DNA of 64,000 nt from an uncultured Christensenella sp. (GCA_905203015.1 CAJKUC010000011.1:14757-78756); one strand, 5' to 3'; shown: positions 41,571-50,553, numbered from the stretch's first letter. A program made the numbers and translations. The notes: generated by a model from the sequence alone, not told the origin.

Positions 41571-43112
41571 ATGAACGAGACGGAAAAAACGGACGGCGCA
41601 AACGGCGCTTCCGTTCCGAAAAAAGAGGGCTTTTTCCGCAGACTTTCCCGCCCTGCCGATCTTACGGGCGGCACGCCGTGGAAAGTGATTCTTTTATATG
41701 CCGCGCCGATCATGCTTTCTTATCTGCTGCAACAGATTTACGTGCTTACCGACGCGATTATCTGCGGACAGGTGCTTTCCGCCGAGCAGGTGGCGGGAGT
41801 AAACGATACCTTTCCCCTTACGTTTATTTTTCTGCAGTTTGCTTTCGGATGTACGGCGGGGTTCAGCGTGATCACTGCGGGTATGGTAGGCAGAAACGAT
41901 AAAGCGGGTACGAGAAGATCGTTCGTTACGCAGATATATCTTTCGCTTGTGATTTCGGCGATTCTCACGGCGATTTCCATTCCGTGCCTGCCCGCGTTGC
42001 TCGGCGTAATTAACGTAACGCCGCAGAATAAAGAAGTGTACGACGCGGCGTACATATATTGTTTTATCATATTTATCGGCATTTTTGCGCAGATGGGCTA
42101 TAATTTCATCTGCGGGGTGTTGCGCGCGTACGGGGATTCCGTTACGCCGTTGATCTTTCTGATTATTTCCACGGCGCTGAACGTCGGGCTCGATCTGCTG
42201 TTCCTGATTCCTTTGAAAAAAGGGCCCGCAGGCGCCGCGATCGCCACCGTTCTCGCGCAGTTGATCAGTTTTGTGCTGTGCACCGTGTATACGTTCGCGA
42301 AATATAAAGATCTGCGACTGAAAAAGGATGATTGGAAAGTGCCCGGAAGCGCGTTTTTACAGCACCTGAAGCAGGGCGTGCCGCTCGGGCTTCAGTTTTC
42401 CGTGCTGGCGGTGGGGATCATCGTAATGCAGGGCGCGGCGGTGAAATTCGACGTGGGCGAAAACGGCGCGATGACGGCGGGAACGCCCGCGCAGAACGGC
42501 TATGGCGCGGCTACGAAACTCATCAATTTCCTGATGGCGTTTTATAACGGGCTCGGCTCTGCCATTCTCGGCTACAACGCGCAGAATTACGGTAGCGGTA
42601 ATTATCGGCGGATTAAAAAAGGAACGTTGCAAACGCTTGCGATCATGCTTGTGATTTTCGCTTTCTGTTTCGCCGCGGGAATGTTGCTTTCGATCGGCGG
42701 CGCATACCAGTATATTTTCATGAGCGAAGACAAAATTTCCGCCGAATCGATCCGCTTCGGCAACGCTTATATCTATGTGGATATTTCTTTGTATTTCGTA
42801 CTCGGATTTCTCATCGTGGTGCGCAGCGCGGTGCAGGGAATATGCAAACCTTCGTACGTGCTCGGAGCAGGCGTAACGGAACTCGTCGCCAGAATTTTCG
42901 CCTGCGCGTTTCTACCCGTTCTCGTCAACGGCGGCGAAATCACTTCCTCCGCTTCGCATGCCGCGTTCGTCGCGCTGTGTTTCGGCGATCCTTTCGCCTG
43001 GTTTACCGCGTCGGTGCTGTTGTGCGTGCCCCTGGTGAAATATATTTTGCTGATGAAATACAAAACGCCCGGGAAAAATCCGACGGAAATTACGGGCGGC
43101 GCCGAAAGGTAA
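41571..43112 (+). CDS. MATE family efflux transporter
   Basis: 513 aa, about twelve TMs in two related halves. First half opens PWKVILLYAAPIMLSYLLQQIYVLTDAIICGQVL, whose P-to-D pattern (IMLSYLLQQIYVLTDAII) is the MATE signature; later FGCTAGFSVITAGMVGRND and GVPLGLQFSVLAVGIIVMQG mark the two halves. Exports cationic drugs or metabolites using an ion gradient. The ATG at 41,571 has AAGAGG and follows its promoter; residues 1-28 form a polar tail. Converges on the NlpC/P60 gene. Confidence 0.93.
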   Translation: MNETEKTDGANGASVPKKEGFFRRLSRPADLTGGTPWKVILLYAAPIMLSYLLQQIYVLTDAIICGQVLSAEQVAGVNDTFPLTFIFLQFAFGCTAGFSVITAGMVGRNDKAGTRRSFVTQIYLSLVISAILTAISIPCLPALLGVINVTPQNKEVYDAAYIYCFIIFIGIFAQMGYNFICGVLRAYGDSVTPLIFLIISTALNVGLDLLFLIPLKKGPAGAAIATVLAQLISFVLCTVYTFAKYKDLRLKKDDWKVPGSAFLQHLKQGVPLGLQFSVLAVGIIVMQGAAVKFDVGENGAMTAGTPAQNGYGAATKLINFLMAFYNGLGSAILGYNAQNYGSGNYRRIKKGTLQTLAIMLVIFAFCFAAGMLLSIGGAYQYIFMSEDKISAESIRFGNAYIYVDISLYFVLGFLIVVRSAVQGICKPSYVLGAGVTELVARIFACAFLPVLVNGGEITSSASHAAFVALCFGDPFAWFTASVLLCVPLVKYILLMKYKTPGKNPTEITGGAER

Positions 43113-43145
43113 GCGTACGGGCACGTTTTTTAAGCAGACTTCTTT

Positions 43146-44111
43146 TCAGACGAAGCGCCTTGCTTCGATATAATATTTTTTGCGCGCGGCGGTGAGTTTT
43201 TCGATCCTCGCGTAATCGGAAGACGTGTGTAGAATATAATCGTCTCCGAGATAAATCGCCACGTGCCCCACGCGCTCCACGCCCGTATTATAATATCGGG
43301 ACGCGTTGGTGAAATAGATACAGTCGCCTCTTTGCAATTCGCTTCGTTTCACCGCTTTGCCTTCTTTCACCTGTATTCTCGTTGTGGTGCCGAGCAGTTT
43401 TTTCGCGCCTTTATAAAACGCGTATTGCGTAAGAGAAGAACAATCGAAGGCGTTTGTCGTGAAATTTTTATAGAAATTTCCTTTGCCGTCGTGCAGGCGC
43501 ACCGCGCCGAAGACGTACGGCGTGCCGATCAGCGCGTACCCCGCTTCCAGTACGGCTTCTATAGCGGCGTTTTCGCTTTTTTTCAGGCGGAATTCCTTTG
43601 CGTATGCGGCGGATATGTACAGTTGTTTTCCGCGATAATAAATGCAATACCAGCCGTTGAGTTTGGCAAGTACGGCGTACGATTCGTCTTTCTGCGCCGT
43701 TCCCGCCGCTTTGTATCCGCTGCCCGCGCCCGTGCGAAGATTTACGCCGTTGCCCGAACAGACGATATACAGCCGTTCCGTTTCTTCCTGCGATTCGTCG
43801 TCTTTCGATTCGTCTTTTGTTCCGCCGTCGTTTGTATCGTCGCCTGCCGATGGTTCGTCGGGTGTATTATCGTCGGGCTCGTCGGGGCCGGGCGGAGTAT
43901 CGGGCGCGGGATCTGCATCCGTTCCCGAAGAGTCGTTTGTATCGTTGCCGCCCGAAGGGATTTCGGGCGGTTCTTCCCTGATATCGTCTTTCGTTGCGGG
44001 CGCGGAAATCAGCGGGCGACCGATACGATTGCCCGCCGTAAGCGAGTAAGCGGGAAGAATCGTCATAACGGCGGCAAGAATCAGAGCCGCCGCGTTTTTC
44101 GTTTTTTTCAT
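43146..44111 (-). CDS. Secreted SH3b-NlpC/P60 peptidoglycan hydrolase
   Basis: 321 aa. Signal peptide (MKKTKNAAALILAAVMTIL), a Pro/Asp/Gly/Glu-rich spacer to about residue 110, a bacterial SH3 domain (GNGVNLRTGAGSGYKAAG...), and a C-terminal NlpC/P60 domain: catalytic Cys in NAFDCSSLTQYAFY and His in RVGHVAIYLGDDYILH. Such enzymes cut peptide stems of peptidoglycan. The start at 44,111 carries GGGAGG. The 43-residue upstream extension of the frame is not plausible. The family is sometimes under c-di-AMP riboswitches, but no such element is present here. Confidence 0.92.
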   Translation of the reverse strand: MKKTKNAAALILAAVMTILPAYSLTAGNRIGRPLISAPATKDDIREEPPEIPSGGNDTNDSSGTDADPAPDTPPGPDEPDDNTPDEPSAGDDTNDGGTKDESKDDESQEETERLYIVCSGNGVNLRTGAGSGYKAAGTAQKDESYAVLAKLNGWYCIYYRGKQLYISAAYAKEFRLKKSENAAIEAVLEAGYALIGTPYVFGAVRLHDGKGNFYKNFTTNAFDCSSLTQYAFYKGAKKLLGTTTRIQVKEGKAVKRSELQRGDCIYFTNASRYYNTGVERVGHVAIYLGDDYILHTSSDYARIEKLTAARKKYYIEARRFV

Positions 44112-44141
44112 TCGTGTTGCCTCCCGAAAAGTTTTTGAAAG

Positions 44142-44147
44142 ATTATA
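44142..44147 (-). promoter_or_regulatory. Likely -10 of the NlpC/P60 gene
   Basis: Minus strand TGC then TATAAT (44,142-44,147), an extended -10 without a good -35. The rest of the 336-base divergent stretch 44,112-44,447 holds the methyltransferase promoter and nothing else I can name. Confidence 0.45.
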
Positions 44148-44345
44148 GCACGGTTTTCTGCGCTTTTCCGCAGGAAAATATCGCCGTGATAGGAAAATCG
44201 TTGATAAAATTAACGATTTTCTTTTTATTTGTGCCATAAAATGAAAATATTGGAATTTTTATCGAGACATGGTTTTGAGCGGCGTTTCGCGGGTGTCTCG
44301 GGTGGGAATTTCATATGCGTACAGCGCCCGCGCGCCCGTATTCGC

Positions 44346-44374
44346 TTGCTTTTTGCGGCGGTTCGTTGTATAAT
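44346..44374 (+). promoter_or_regulatory. Promoter of the DNA methyltransferase gene
   Basis: TTGCTT (44,346-44,351), 17-bp spacer, TATAAT (44,369-44,374), about 74 bases before ATG; same hexamers as the MATE gene promoter. Confidence 0.65.
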
Positions 44375-44447
44375 ATAACGTAATCGGAAAAGGGCGAAAA
44401 ACCTTTTCGGGAGAAAACGCAGGAAAAAACGCGCAAAGGAGCGTGCG

Positions 44448-47141
44448 ATGAACGGGATTACCGAAAACACAACGAACGAAAAGCGGCGGCTGCTTGCCGA
44501 AACGCTGGGCAAAACGAAAAAAACGGACGAGATCAAAGCGGCATTTTACGATGCGGCGGGAATAGGATATTCTTACGTGAAAGGCGACGTTTTCGGAGAC
44601 GTACTTTTCGTTTTTCGTCGCGATAAAAAATTGTCCGCTTCCCGCCTCGCTTCCGTGGTGGCACAGGGATTGTATACTCTTCGGAAAATACGTTACGAAG
44701 AAACGGAACGGGAGATGCCCGCCTACATCTGCGGCGTAGCGAGAGAAGAAGCGTTTATCTGCGAAAGCGCGCCGTTCGCTTCGTTTTACGGAAAGCGTAC
44801 GGATAAAGAATACGATTGGGACAGAACGCCCGCTTCCCCCTGCCCCGTGCTGGTGCGGGATCTGCTCTCTTCCGCGCCGCTGTACGGAGTGCGTGTGTAC
44901 TCTTTAAAAAACGAAGAGGACGAAAAATCTTTCCGCGGCGCGCTTGCCAACGCGTGCGGCACGCAACTTTCGCTTTTCCCGCGCGAAAAAAAGCCGATTA
45001 CGGAAGAAAATTTCGAGAAAGTTTATGAATACTGGGCTTCTTTATTCGCGCAGTATCTCGAAGACAAACGCGGAGAAAAAAAACTCGCCGAATATTTTCT
45101 TGCGGACGCCCTTCGGGGAAGCGCGGCGAATAAGAACGGCAGAGTGGCGTTTTGCTTGGAAAGCGGAGAAGAAACGCACCGCCTGCCCGTTTACGAATAC
45201 AATTATTTCTGGAGCGTTTACGAACGCGTTACGCAGGAAGACGTGGCTTTCGCACTCAGAAGAAAAATCGATCGGCTCGGCGAGGACGAAAGCCGAAGGA
45301 TGCAGGGCGAATTTTATACGCCGTCGCTTTTTGCGGGGAAGGCGTATGCTTATCTGGAAAAGACCGTGGGGAAAAAACGGCTGCAAAGCGGGGAATATCG
45401 TATCTGGGATATGGCTGCGGGCAGCGGCAATCTCGAATTCACTCTTCCTGCGGCGGCGTTGCCGTATACGTATATTTCCACTCTCGGCGAGGAAGACGCG
45501 ATGTATTGCAAGCGGGTGTTTCCCCATTGCACCGTATTTGCCTACGATTATCTGAACGACGACGTGCCCCTTCTTTTTGAAAAGAAACGGAGCGAAGAGA
45601 GACTGAGAAGTGCGCGCGAAGCGTTGAAGGCCGCCGATTTATGCGGCGCGAACGCGATAGAAAAGGCGTTGGCGGCGATCGACGTGCGTGAATACGAAGC
45701 GCGCGAAAATCGGGAGGATTTTTCGGAAAACGACGGCGATACAACGGCGCACGGCGAATTGTATTGCGATAATATTAATAATTCTGCGGAAACGCAAGGC
45801 GATAATCATTTAAAATCGGGCGTCTGGAAAATGCCTGAAAATCTGCGCCGCGATCTGGAAAATCCGAAACTGAAATGGCTGATTTTCATCAATCCCCCGT
45901 TTGCCACCAGCAACAACGCTTCCACGGCGCAGGGAAAGACGTCGAAAACGGGCGTTTCCGATACCGCCGTACGGAAAGAAATGCTTGCGCGCGGGCTCGG
46001 GGAGACGGGCAGAGAGTTGTTTTCGCAGTTTCTCTTCCGCATTTCGGAGGAATTCAAGGATAAAACGGCATATCTCGGCTTGTTTTCCACGCTGAAATAT
46101 CTCAACGCGCCGAACGATAAGAAACTGCGCGACTCGTGTTTCCGCTATACGGCGGAACGGGGCTTTTTGTTCTCTTCGGAAAATTTTGCGGGGAGCAAGG
46201 GAAAATTCCCCGTGGCGTTCATCGTGTGGAATATGAAAAAGCCGAAGGCGATCGAAAAACAATCGATCACGCTCGACGTATTCAACGAACGTGCGGAAAA
46301 AATCGGCGTGAAACATATCGACGCGGAAAATCCCCGCCCGCTTTCGCAATGGGTGAAACGTCCGCGCAATACAAAGATTTTTCCGCCGTTTACGGGCGCG
46401 TTCGGGATCGGCGAAAACAATGCGGACGTGCGCGATCGGGTGGCGGACGGTTTCCTCTGTTCGCTGATGTGCTGCGGAAACGATTTTCAGCATCTGAATC
46501 AGACGGCGCTGTTTTCGGGCCCGCAGGCCTCTGCGGGATCGTATTCCGTCACCGCGGAAAATTTCGAGAAATCGATGACGGTGCACGCCGCGCGGCGGCT
46601 TGCCGTGCCCACCTGGTCGAACAACCGCGATCAATTCCGTGCACCCGACGCCGAGCCGTCGGAGGAACTGTATACGGATTGCGCCGTGTGGAGCGTTTTT
46701 TCCGATTCAAACAACGCCTGCTCTTTTGAAAACGTGGCGTATAAAGGGAAAAATTATCGGATCAGGAACAATTTGTTCCCCTTCTCCGTGACGGACGTGG
46801 AAGGCTGGGGCGTGCCGCTCGGATCGAAAGAAAGCGACGAGGGCGAAGCGTTTTTCGCGGAATGGCTGAAAGGCAGAAGATTATCGAAACAGGCGGCGAC
46901 GGTGCTGGAAAAGGCGCGCGAATTTTACGAGTATTGTTACGTGAATCAGTTTGCTCCTATCTGGGACGCGGGCTATATGCAATTAAAAAACGCCGTGGCG
47001 GAAGACGCGGAAGGAAAGCGTTTGCTTGCCGCGTTGAAAAACGCGCATAAAAAATGGAGCGTAAAACTGTTGAAAGACGTGACGGCGACGGGAATTATCC
47101 CCGAAGACGTGCGGTATTTCGACGGCGCGAACGAAGAATAA
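44448..47141 (+). CDS. Large solitary N6-adenine DNA methyltransferase
   Basis: 897 aa. An about 260-residue N-terminal region of unknown fold, then GEFYTPSLFAGKAYAYLEK and SAM motif I IWDMAAGSGNLEF (near residue 322), catalytic motif IV FINPPFATSNN (near 482), LFSQFLFRISEEF and LGLFSTLKYLNAP, then a long C-terminal target-recognition-like part ending DVTATGIIPEDVRYFDG. NPPF marks gamma-class N6-adenine enzymes. No nuclease domain, specificity subunit or restriction gene is nearby, so it may be a regulatory (orphan) methylase rather than half of a restriction system. AAAGGAG ribosome site. Function as a methylase is confident; target unknown. Confidence 0.85.
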   Translation: MNGITENTTNEKRRLLAETLGKTKKTDEIKAAFYDAAGIGYSYVKGDVFGDVLFVFRRDKKLSASRLASVVAQGLYTLRKIRYEETEREMPAYICGVAREEAFICESAPFASFYGKRTDKEYDWDRTPASPCPVLVRDLLSSAPLYGVRVYSLKNEEDEKSFRGALANACGTQLSLFPREKKPITEENFEKVYEYWASLFAQYLEDKRGEKKLAEYFLADALRGSAANKNGRVAFCLESGEETHRLPVYEYNYFWSVYERVTQEDVAFALRRKIDRLGEDESRRMQGEFYTPSLFAGKAYAYLEKTVGKKRLQSGEYRIWDMAAGSGNLEFTLPAAALPYTYISTLGEEDAMYCKRVFPHCTVFAYDYLNDDVPLLFEKKRSEERLRSAREALKAADLCGANAIEKALAAIDVREYEARENREDFSENDGDTTAHGELYCDNINNSAETQGDNHLKSGVWKMPENLRRDLENPKLKWLIFINPPFATSNNASTAQGKTSKTGVSDTAVRKEMLARGLGETGRELFSQFLFRISEEFKDKTAYLGLFSTLKYLNAPNDKKLRDSCFRYTAERGFLFSSENFAGSKGKFPVAFIVWNMKKPKAIEKQSITLDVFNERAEKIGVKHIDAENPRPLSQWVKRPRNTKIFPPFTGAFGIGENNADVRDRVADGFLCSLMCCGNDFQHLNQTALFSGPQASAGSYSVTAENFEKSMTVHAARRLAVPTWSNNRDQFRAPDAEPSEELYTDCAVWSVFSDSNNACSFENVAYKGKNYRIRNNLFPFSVTDVEGWGVPLGSKESDEGEAFFAEWLKGRRLSKQAATVLEKAREFYEYCYVNQFAPIWDAGYMQLKNAVAEDAEGKRLLAALKNAHKKWSVKLLKDVTATGIIPEDVRYFDGANEE

Positions 47142-47224
47142 CCGGGGAACAAGCCGAAACGGGCGAGGATAACCGGAAACGTCTGCGCGGAAAATTCGGG
47201 CGGATGTTTAAAAACCGACGGGGT

Positions 47225-47458
47225 ATGGGCGAGGATATGTCGAAACTGGATTTATTGAAACTGATGCAAGCGTATGAAGGCGAAGTGGAAATCGCCGATT
47301 TTACGCCGCAGGAACTGGAAGATCTGCTGGCGCGGCTGAACGACGACGATCTTTCTTCTTCCGACGGAAAGCCTCTTACGAAAGAAGAATTTAAAAAGAA
47401 ATATTTCGATTTTTACGACGACGTGAAAGATCCGTCGCTGAAAAAACAGGATTGGTAA
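47225..47458 (+). CDS. Small acidic protein of unknown function
   Basis: About 77 aa, not recognised. Acidic and helical: LDLLKLMQAYEGEVEIADF, TPQELEDLLARLND, then LTKEEFKKKYFDFYDD. The start is unsure: ATG at 47,225 and 47,237 both fit; the frame is open further upstream but overlaps the methyltransferase with Arg-rich, unlikely sequence. It sits 84 bases after the methyltransferase and 10 before the HAD gene, probably in one transcript. Confidence 0.6.
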   Translation: MGEDMSKLDLLKLMQAYEGEVEIADFTPQELEDLLARLNDDDLSSSDGKPLTKEEFKKKYFDFYDDVKDPSLKKQDW

Positions 47459-47467
47459 ATTTTTCAA

Positions 47468-48232
47468 ATGGACGGAACCATGACGAAAGGCGAAAACAAG
47501 TTACGATATAAACACGTGATTTTCGACGCGGACGATACGCTTCTTCGCTATCGCGACGACGAGCGCGCTGCTTTTCGTCGCTTGTTTTTATCGTTGGGCG
47601 TTAATGCGGACGAGGATCTTTTATCCTGTTGCAACGCGGTTTCGGAAAAAATATGGACGGAAACGGGATTATACGACGTACACTCCCCCGCGACACAAAA
47701 ACGTTATCACTATTTGTATAAAGAACATATCGAACGCGTTTTTGAAGAGATTTTTCGTTATTGCAAAGAACGCGGAATTGTGTTTTCAAAGCGGATTTCC
47801 CCCGAAAACGCGCGCGATTCGTTTTTGCGGGAACTGGAAACGGGCGGAAACTATGTGGACGGCGCGAAAGAAACGCTTTTGTATCTGAAAAATCGTGGCT
47901 ATATTTTATCCGTCGCCACCAACGGGCTTACGGCGATTCAGGAAGGAAGAACGAAAGAGTTGCGGCATCTGTTCGTGCACCTGTTTGTATCGGAAGCGTT
48001 CGGCGCGATCAAACCGAGCGAAGCGTTTTTTGCAAAACTTCTGAGTGCGCTGCATGCGAAAAAAGAAGAATGTCTGTTTGTGGGCGATTCGCTTTCTTCC
48101 GATATTTGCGGCGCGAAAAACGCTGGTATCGATTGCTGCTTTTTTAATCCGCAGAAAAAATCCGTTCCCGAAAATGTGCCCGCGCCCGATTTTACGATAG
48201 AAAAACTGACGGATCTTATGCGGCTTTTGTGA
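47468..48232 (+). CDS. HAD-superfamily phosphatase, YjjG/YfnB type
   Basis: 254 aa, second member of this type in the window. Motif I VIFDADDTLLRYRDDE (nucleophile Asp; second Asp replaced by the order DADDT as in YjjG), motif II SVATNGLTA, motif III lysine in FGAIKPSEAFF, motif IV LFVGDSLSSDICGAKNAG. Probably a house-cleaning nucleotidase. Two methionines (MDGTMTK) offer alternative starts. Follows the small acidic protein by 10 bases; the parS site lies 40 bases after its stop. Confidence 0.87.
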   Translation: MDGTMTKGENKLRYKHVIFDADDTLLRYRDDERAAFRRLFLSLGVNADEDLLSCCNAVSEKIWTETGLYDVHSPATQKRYHYLYKEHIERVFEEIFRYCKERGIVFSKRISPENARDSFLRELETGGNYVDGAKETLLYLKNRGYILSVATNGLTAIQEGRTKELRHLFVHLFVSEAFGAIKPSEAFFAKLLSALHAKKEECLFVGDSLSSDICGAKNAGIDCCFFNPQKKSVPENVPAPDFTIEKLTDLMRLL

Positions 48233-48273
48233 GCGTTTCCGCACGGGAAAAAGTCTTCCGAAAAATCGACGTG

Positions 48274-48289
48274 CGTTTCACGTGAAACA
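48274..48289. other. parS: parS chromosome-segregation site (ParB binding)
   Basis: CGTTTCACGTGAAACA differs from the 16-bp firmicute parS consensus only in the first base and keeps the full 14-bp palindrome GTTTCACGTGAAAC. It lies in the short gap between the HAD and GNAT genes, about 44 kb from oriC, within the origin-proximal zone where parS sites cluster. parA/parB are not in the window. Confidence 0.85.
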
Positions 48290-48321
48290 ATTATCAAAAA
48301 AAAACGGGAGGAGAACGGAAT

Positions 48322-49518
48322 ATGCATATCGGCGTTTTGAGAAAAAGAAAAAAGCGGCGTAATGCGTATGCCCGTTTTACGGCAATTTTTCCGGTATGCG
48401 CGTTTTTTTTGTTTTTTTGCTTTTTTGCCATATCGCCCGAAAGAAAATGCGGCGTTTTGCAAAGGTATGACGTCCGCGCGGAAGCCGTAACGGGAAACGC
48501 CGATCCCGTCGATCCCGATGACGGCAAACAAACGGATCGTTTCGACGATCCGTTCGGAAATTTTGAAGATATGCCGCCGGAAGATCTCGACGCCGATTTT
48601 TCGGGCGGGGAAAACGGCGCGGCGGAAAACAACGGTTTTTATTATGCGACGGCGGCGCTTGCGTTATGCGCGGCGGGCGCTCTCGCGATAATTTTATATG
48701 TGCGAAGAAAAAAGAGGAAACAGGAACAAATGACGGAAATGAAGCAACATGCCGCCCTTGCCGCGGCGAATGAATTTATAAAGAAAGATCCCGTATTTTT
48801 TGCCGATTTTGCGGATATGCTGCGCCTTTTCAGATACCGCCTGTGTTATGCCGCGGAAGACGGCATACTGATGCAGGATACGAGCGGCTATTATAAAGAC
48901 GGCACGTATCTTTTTGCGGCAAAAGACGAAATCGCGGCGGAAAAAATTCTGCTTGCGTGCCCCGAAGAGCATGAAAACATGCGGAACGGAACGGTATCCT
49001 GCCACGGCGAAAAAATCGCCGCGGCGTTACGCGCTTTTTTCGGCTATGATCGTATCACCACGTGTTATCAGGTGGTGTATGCTCCGGAAAAACCGTTGCC
49101 GCTGAAAGGCGTTTTGCGCTTTGAAAAGGCAAACGAAAAGCACTTGCAGACGATCCTGGATACGTACGACAGAGAATCGCCCGAAGTGCTGAAAAAACTG
49201 GTGGCGAGCGGCAGAATTTATTGCGCTTACGCCCCCGCCGATTTTTCGGGCGAGGCGGAAAATTTTATAGGCTATATCGGGCAGCATCCCGAGGGAAGCA
49301 TGGGGCTTTTATTGATTTTCCCGCAGTATCGCCGCCACGGGTATGCCGAAGAACTGGAAAGTTTTCAGATTAACGCCATTCTTGCCGAGGGGCGCACGCC
49401 GTACGCGCACATCATCGAAGATAATTTCAAATCGTTTTCGTTGCAGCAAAAACTCGGCGCGATCGTCGCGTCGGGGAAAGTGGTGTGGATGAGCCGCTCC
49501 GACGAAAAGCGCGATTGA
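48322..49518 (+). CDS. Membrane-anchored GNAT-like acetyltransferase
   Basis: 398 aa. An N-terminal hydrophobic segment (FTAIFPVCAFFLFFCFFAI) after a basic tail, an acidic Asp/Pro/Gly linker outside, a second TM (about 107-127, YYATAALALCAAGALAIIL) followed by RRKKRKQ, then a cytosolic C-terminal half. The last 130 residues resemble FR47-type GNAT acetyltransferases: GSMGLLLIFPQYRRHGYAEEL (acetyl-CoA loop RRHGYA) and HIIEDNFKSFSLQQKLG. Substrate unknown. A weak GGGAGGAG lies ahead of the ATG. The pairing of two TMs with GNAT is unusual. Confidence 0.72.
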   Translation: MHIGVLRKRKKRRNAYARFTAIFPVCAFFLFFCFFAISPERKCGVLQRYDVRAEAVTGNADPVDPDDGKQTDRFDDPFGNFEDMPPEDLDADFSGGENGAAENNGFYYATAALALCAAGALAIILYVRRKKRKQEQMTEMKQHAALAAANEFIKKDPVFFADFADMLRLFRYRLCYAAEDGILMQDTSGYYKDGTYLFAAKDEIAAEKILLACPEEHENMRNGTVSCHGEKIAAALRAFFGYDRITTCYQVVYAPEKPLPLKGVLRFEKANEKHLQTILDTYDRESPEVLKKLVASGRIYCAYAPADFSGEAENFIGYIGQHPEGSMGLLLIFPQYRRHGYAEELESFQINAILAEGRTPYAHIIEDNFKSFSLQQKLGAIVASGKVVWMSRSDEKRD

Positions 49519-49605
49519 AAGCGCACGGGCGCCGGAAGCGCGATAAATTTACGGAACGCGGGGAATAAATTTTTCCGTAATGCGGGCATTTTTCTCCGCA
49601 AATCG

Positions 49606-49635
49606 TTGACAACGCCTTTTGCACCATGCTATAAT
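49606..49635 (+). promoter_or_regulatory. Consensus promoter of the YczE-like gene
   Basis: TTGACA (49,606-49,611), 18-bp spacer, TATAAT (49,630-49,635), giving a leader of about 120 bases before the ATG. Confidence 0.85.
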
Positions 49636-49683
49636 GAAAGCACAAAATCGGTATGGATTTTTGAGAGAAACAAGTCTCGTTTT

Positions 49684-49715
49684 TCGCCATATGCCTTTTA
49701 TCGGGCGTATGGCGA
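49684..49715 (+). terminator. Leader terminator hairpin before the YczE-like gene
   Basis: Twelve-bp stem TCGCCATATGCC / GGCGTATGGCGA (one G-T pair) with an eight-base loop and then TTTTATT. It stands inside the leader, after a small GAGA/TCTC hairpin. A further stem CGAAAAAT / ATTTTTCG (49,728-49,751) abuts the GGGGAG ribosome site. This order suggests conditional read-through. Confidence 0.65.
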
Positions 49716-49762
49716 TTTTATTATAACGAAAAATCTGCTTTTTATTTTTCGGGGAGTACACA

Positions 49763-50515
49763 ATGAAAAAAATCACATTGCATTCGGAATTCGTTTATTT
49801 TCTGGCGATCGTGTTGCTGGCGTTTGCCGTGGCTCTTCTCACGGCGGCGGATTTCGGAATTTCGATGATCGTCGCGCCTGCGTATCTGCTCAGCCTGAAA
49901 ACGGGATTTTTGAGTTTCGGGCAGGCGGAATACGTGATACAGGCGGGGGTGTTCGTGCTGCTTTGCATTGTTCTTCGGAAGTTTCGGTTTGTGTATCTTT
50001 CGTCGTTTGTCACCTGCCTGATTTACGGCGCCGTGCTCGATTTATGGCGTATGCTTCCCTGTTTTAATCCGTCGGTAACCGCCCCGGGAAGTATGGCTAT
50101 GCCGCTTCGGATTTTCATGTTTGTGACGGGAATACTTTTAACTTCTTTTTCCGTGGCGCTTTTTTTCAAAACGTATCTTTATCCGCAGGTGTATGATTTT
50201 TTCGTAAAAGCCGTCTCCGTCCGCTTTAATATCCGCTTGTCGCTGATGAAAACAATGACGGATATATCCCTGCTCGTCGCGGGTATGGTTATGACGTTTT
50301 GCTTTTTCGGAAAGTTGGTGGGGATCGATTGGGGTACGTTCGTGATGGCGCTGATAAACGGCACGATCATCGGTCGTTTTTCAAAACTGTTCGATAAAAT
50401 TTTCGATTTTCAGCCGTGGCTGAAAAAATTCTCCGCTCTTTTTGAACTGGATAAAAAAGAAGAAACGGATAAAGAACACGCGGAACCGCCGTGTGAACGG
50501 CAATCCCGCGAGTGA
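49763..50515 (+). CDS. YczE/YitT-like integral membrane protein (DUF6198)
   Basis: 250 aa with about five or six TMs: FVYFLAIVLLAFAVALLTAADFGISMI opens the protein (AxDFGISMIVAPAYLLS is the family-like loop), later LRIFMFVTGILLTSFSVAL and DISLLVAGMVMTFCFFG. The last 40 residues are a charged cytoplasmic tail. The family is often annotated YczE/YyaS/YitT; no transported substrate is known. Strong promoter and a leader terminator suggest tight control. GGGGAG ribosome site. Converges on glyS. Confidence 0.8.
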   Translation: MKKITLHSEFVYFLAIVLLAFAVALLTAADFGISMIVAPAYLLSLKTGFLSFGQAEYVIQAGVFVLLCIVLRKFRFVYLSSFVTCLIYGAVLDLWRMLPCFNPSVTAPGSMAMPLRIFMFVTGILLTSFSVALFFKTYLYPQVYDFFVKAVSVRFNIRLSLMKTMTDISLLVAGMVMTFCFFGKLVGIDWGTFVMALINGTIIGRFSKLFDKIFDFQPWLKKFSALFELDKKEETDKEHAEPPCERQSRE

Positions 50516-50553
50516 ATAAAACTTATCCGGAAAAACTATTACAATTTCACAAT

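Noticed and set aside
44112..44447. c-di-AMP riboswitch ahead of the NlpC/P60 gene, a frequent arrangement in firmicutes.
   Set aside because: The -10 element is only about 30 bases before the start and the conserved aptamer sequences are absent.
44448..47141. Complete restriction-modification or BREX-type defence locus around the methyltransferase.
   Set aside because: Neighbours are a wall hydrolase, a small acidic protein and a HAD phosphatase; no nuclease, ATPase or specificity gene.
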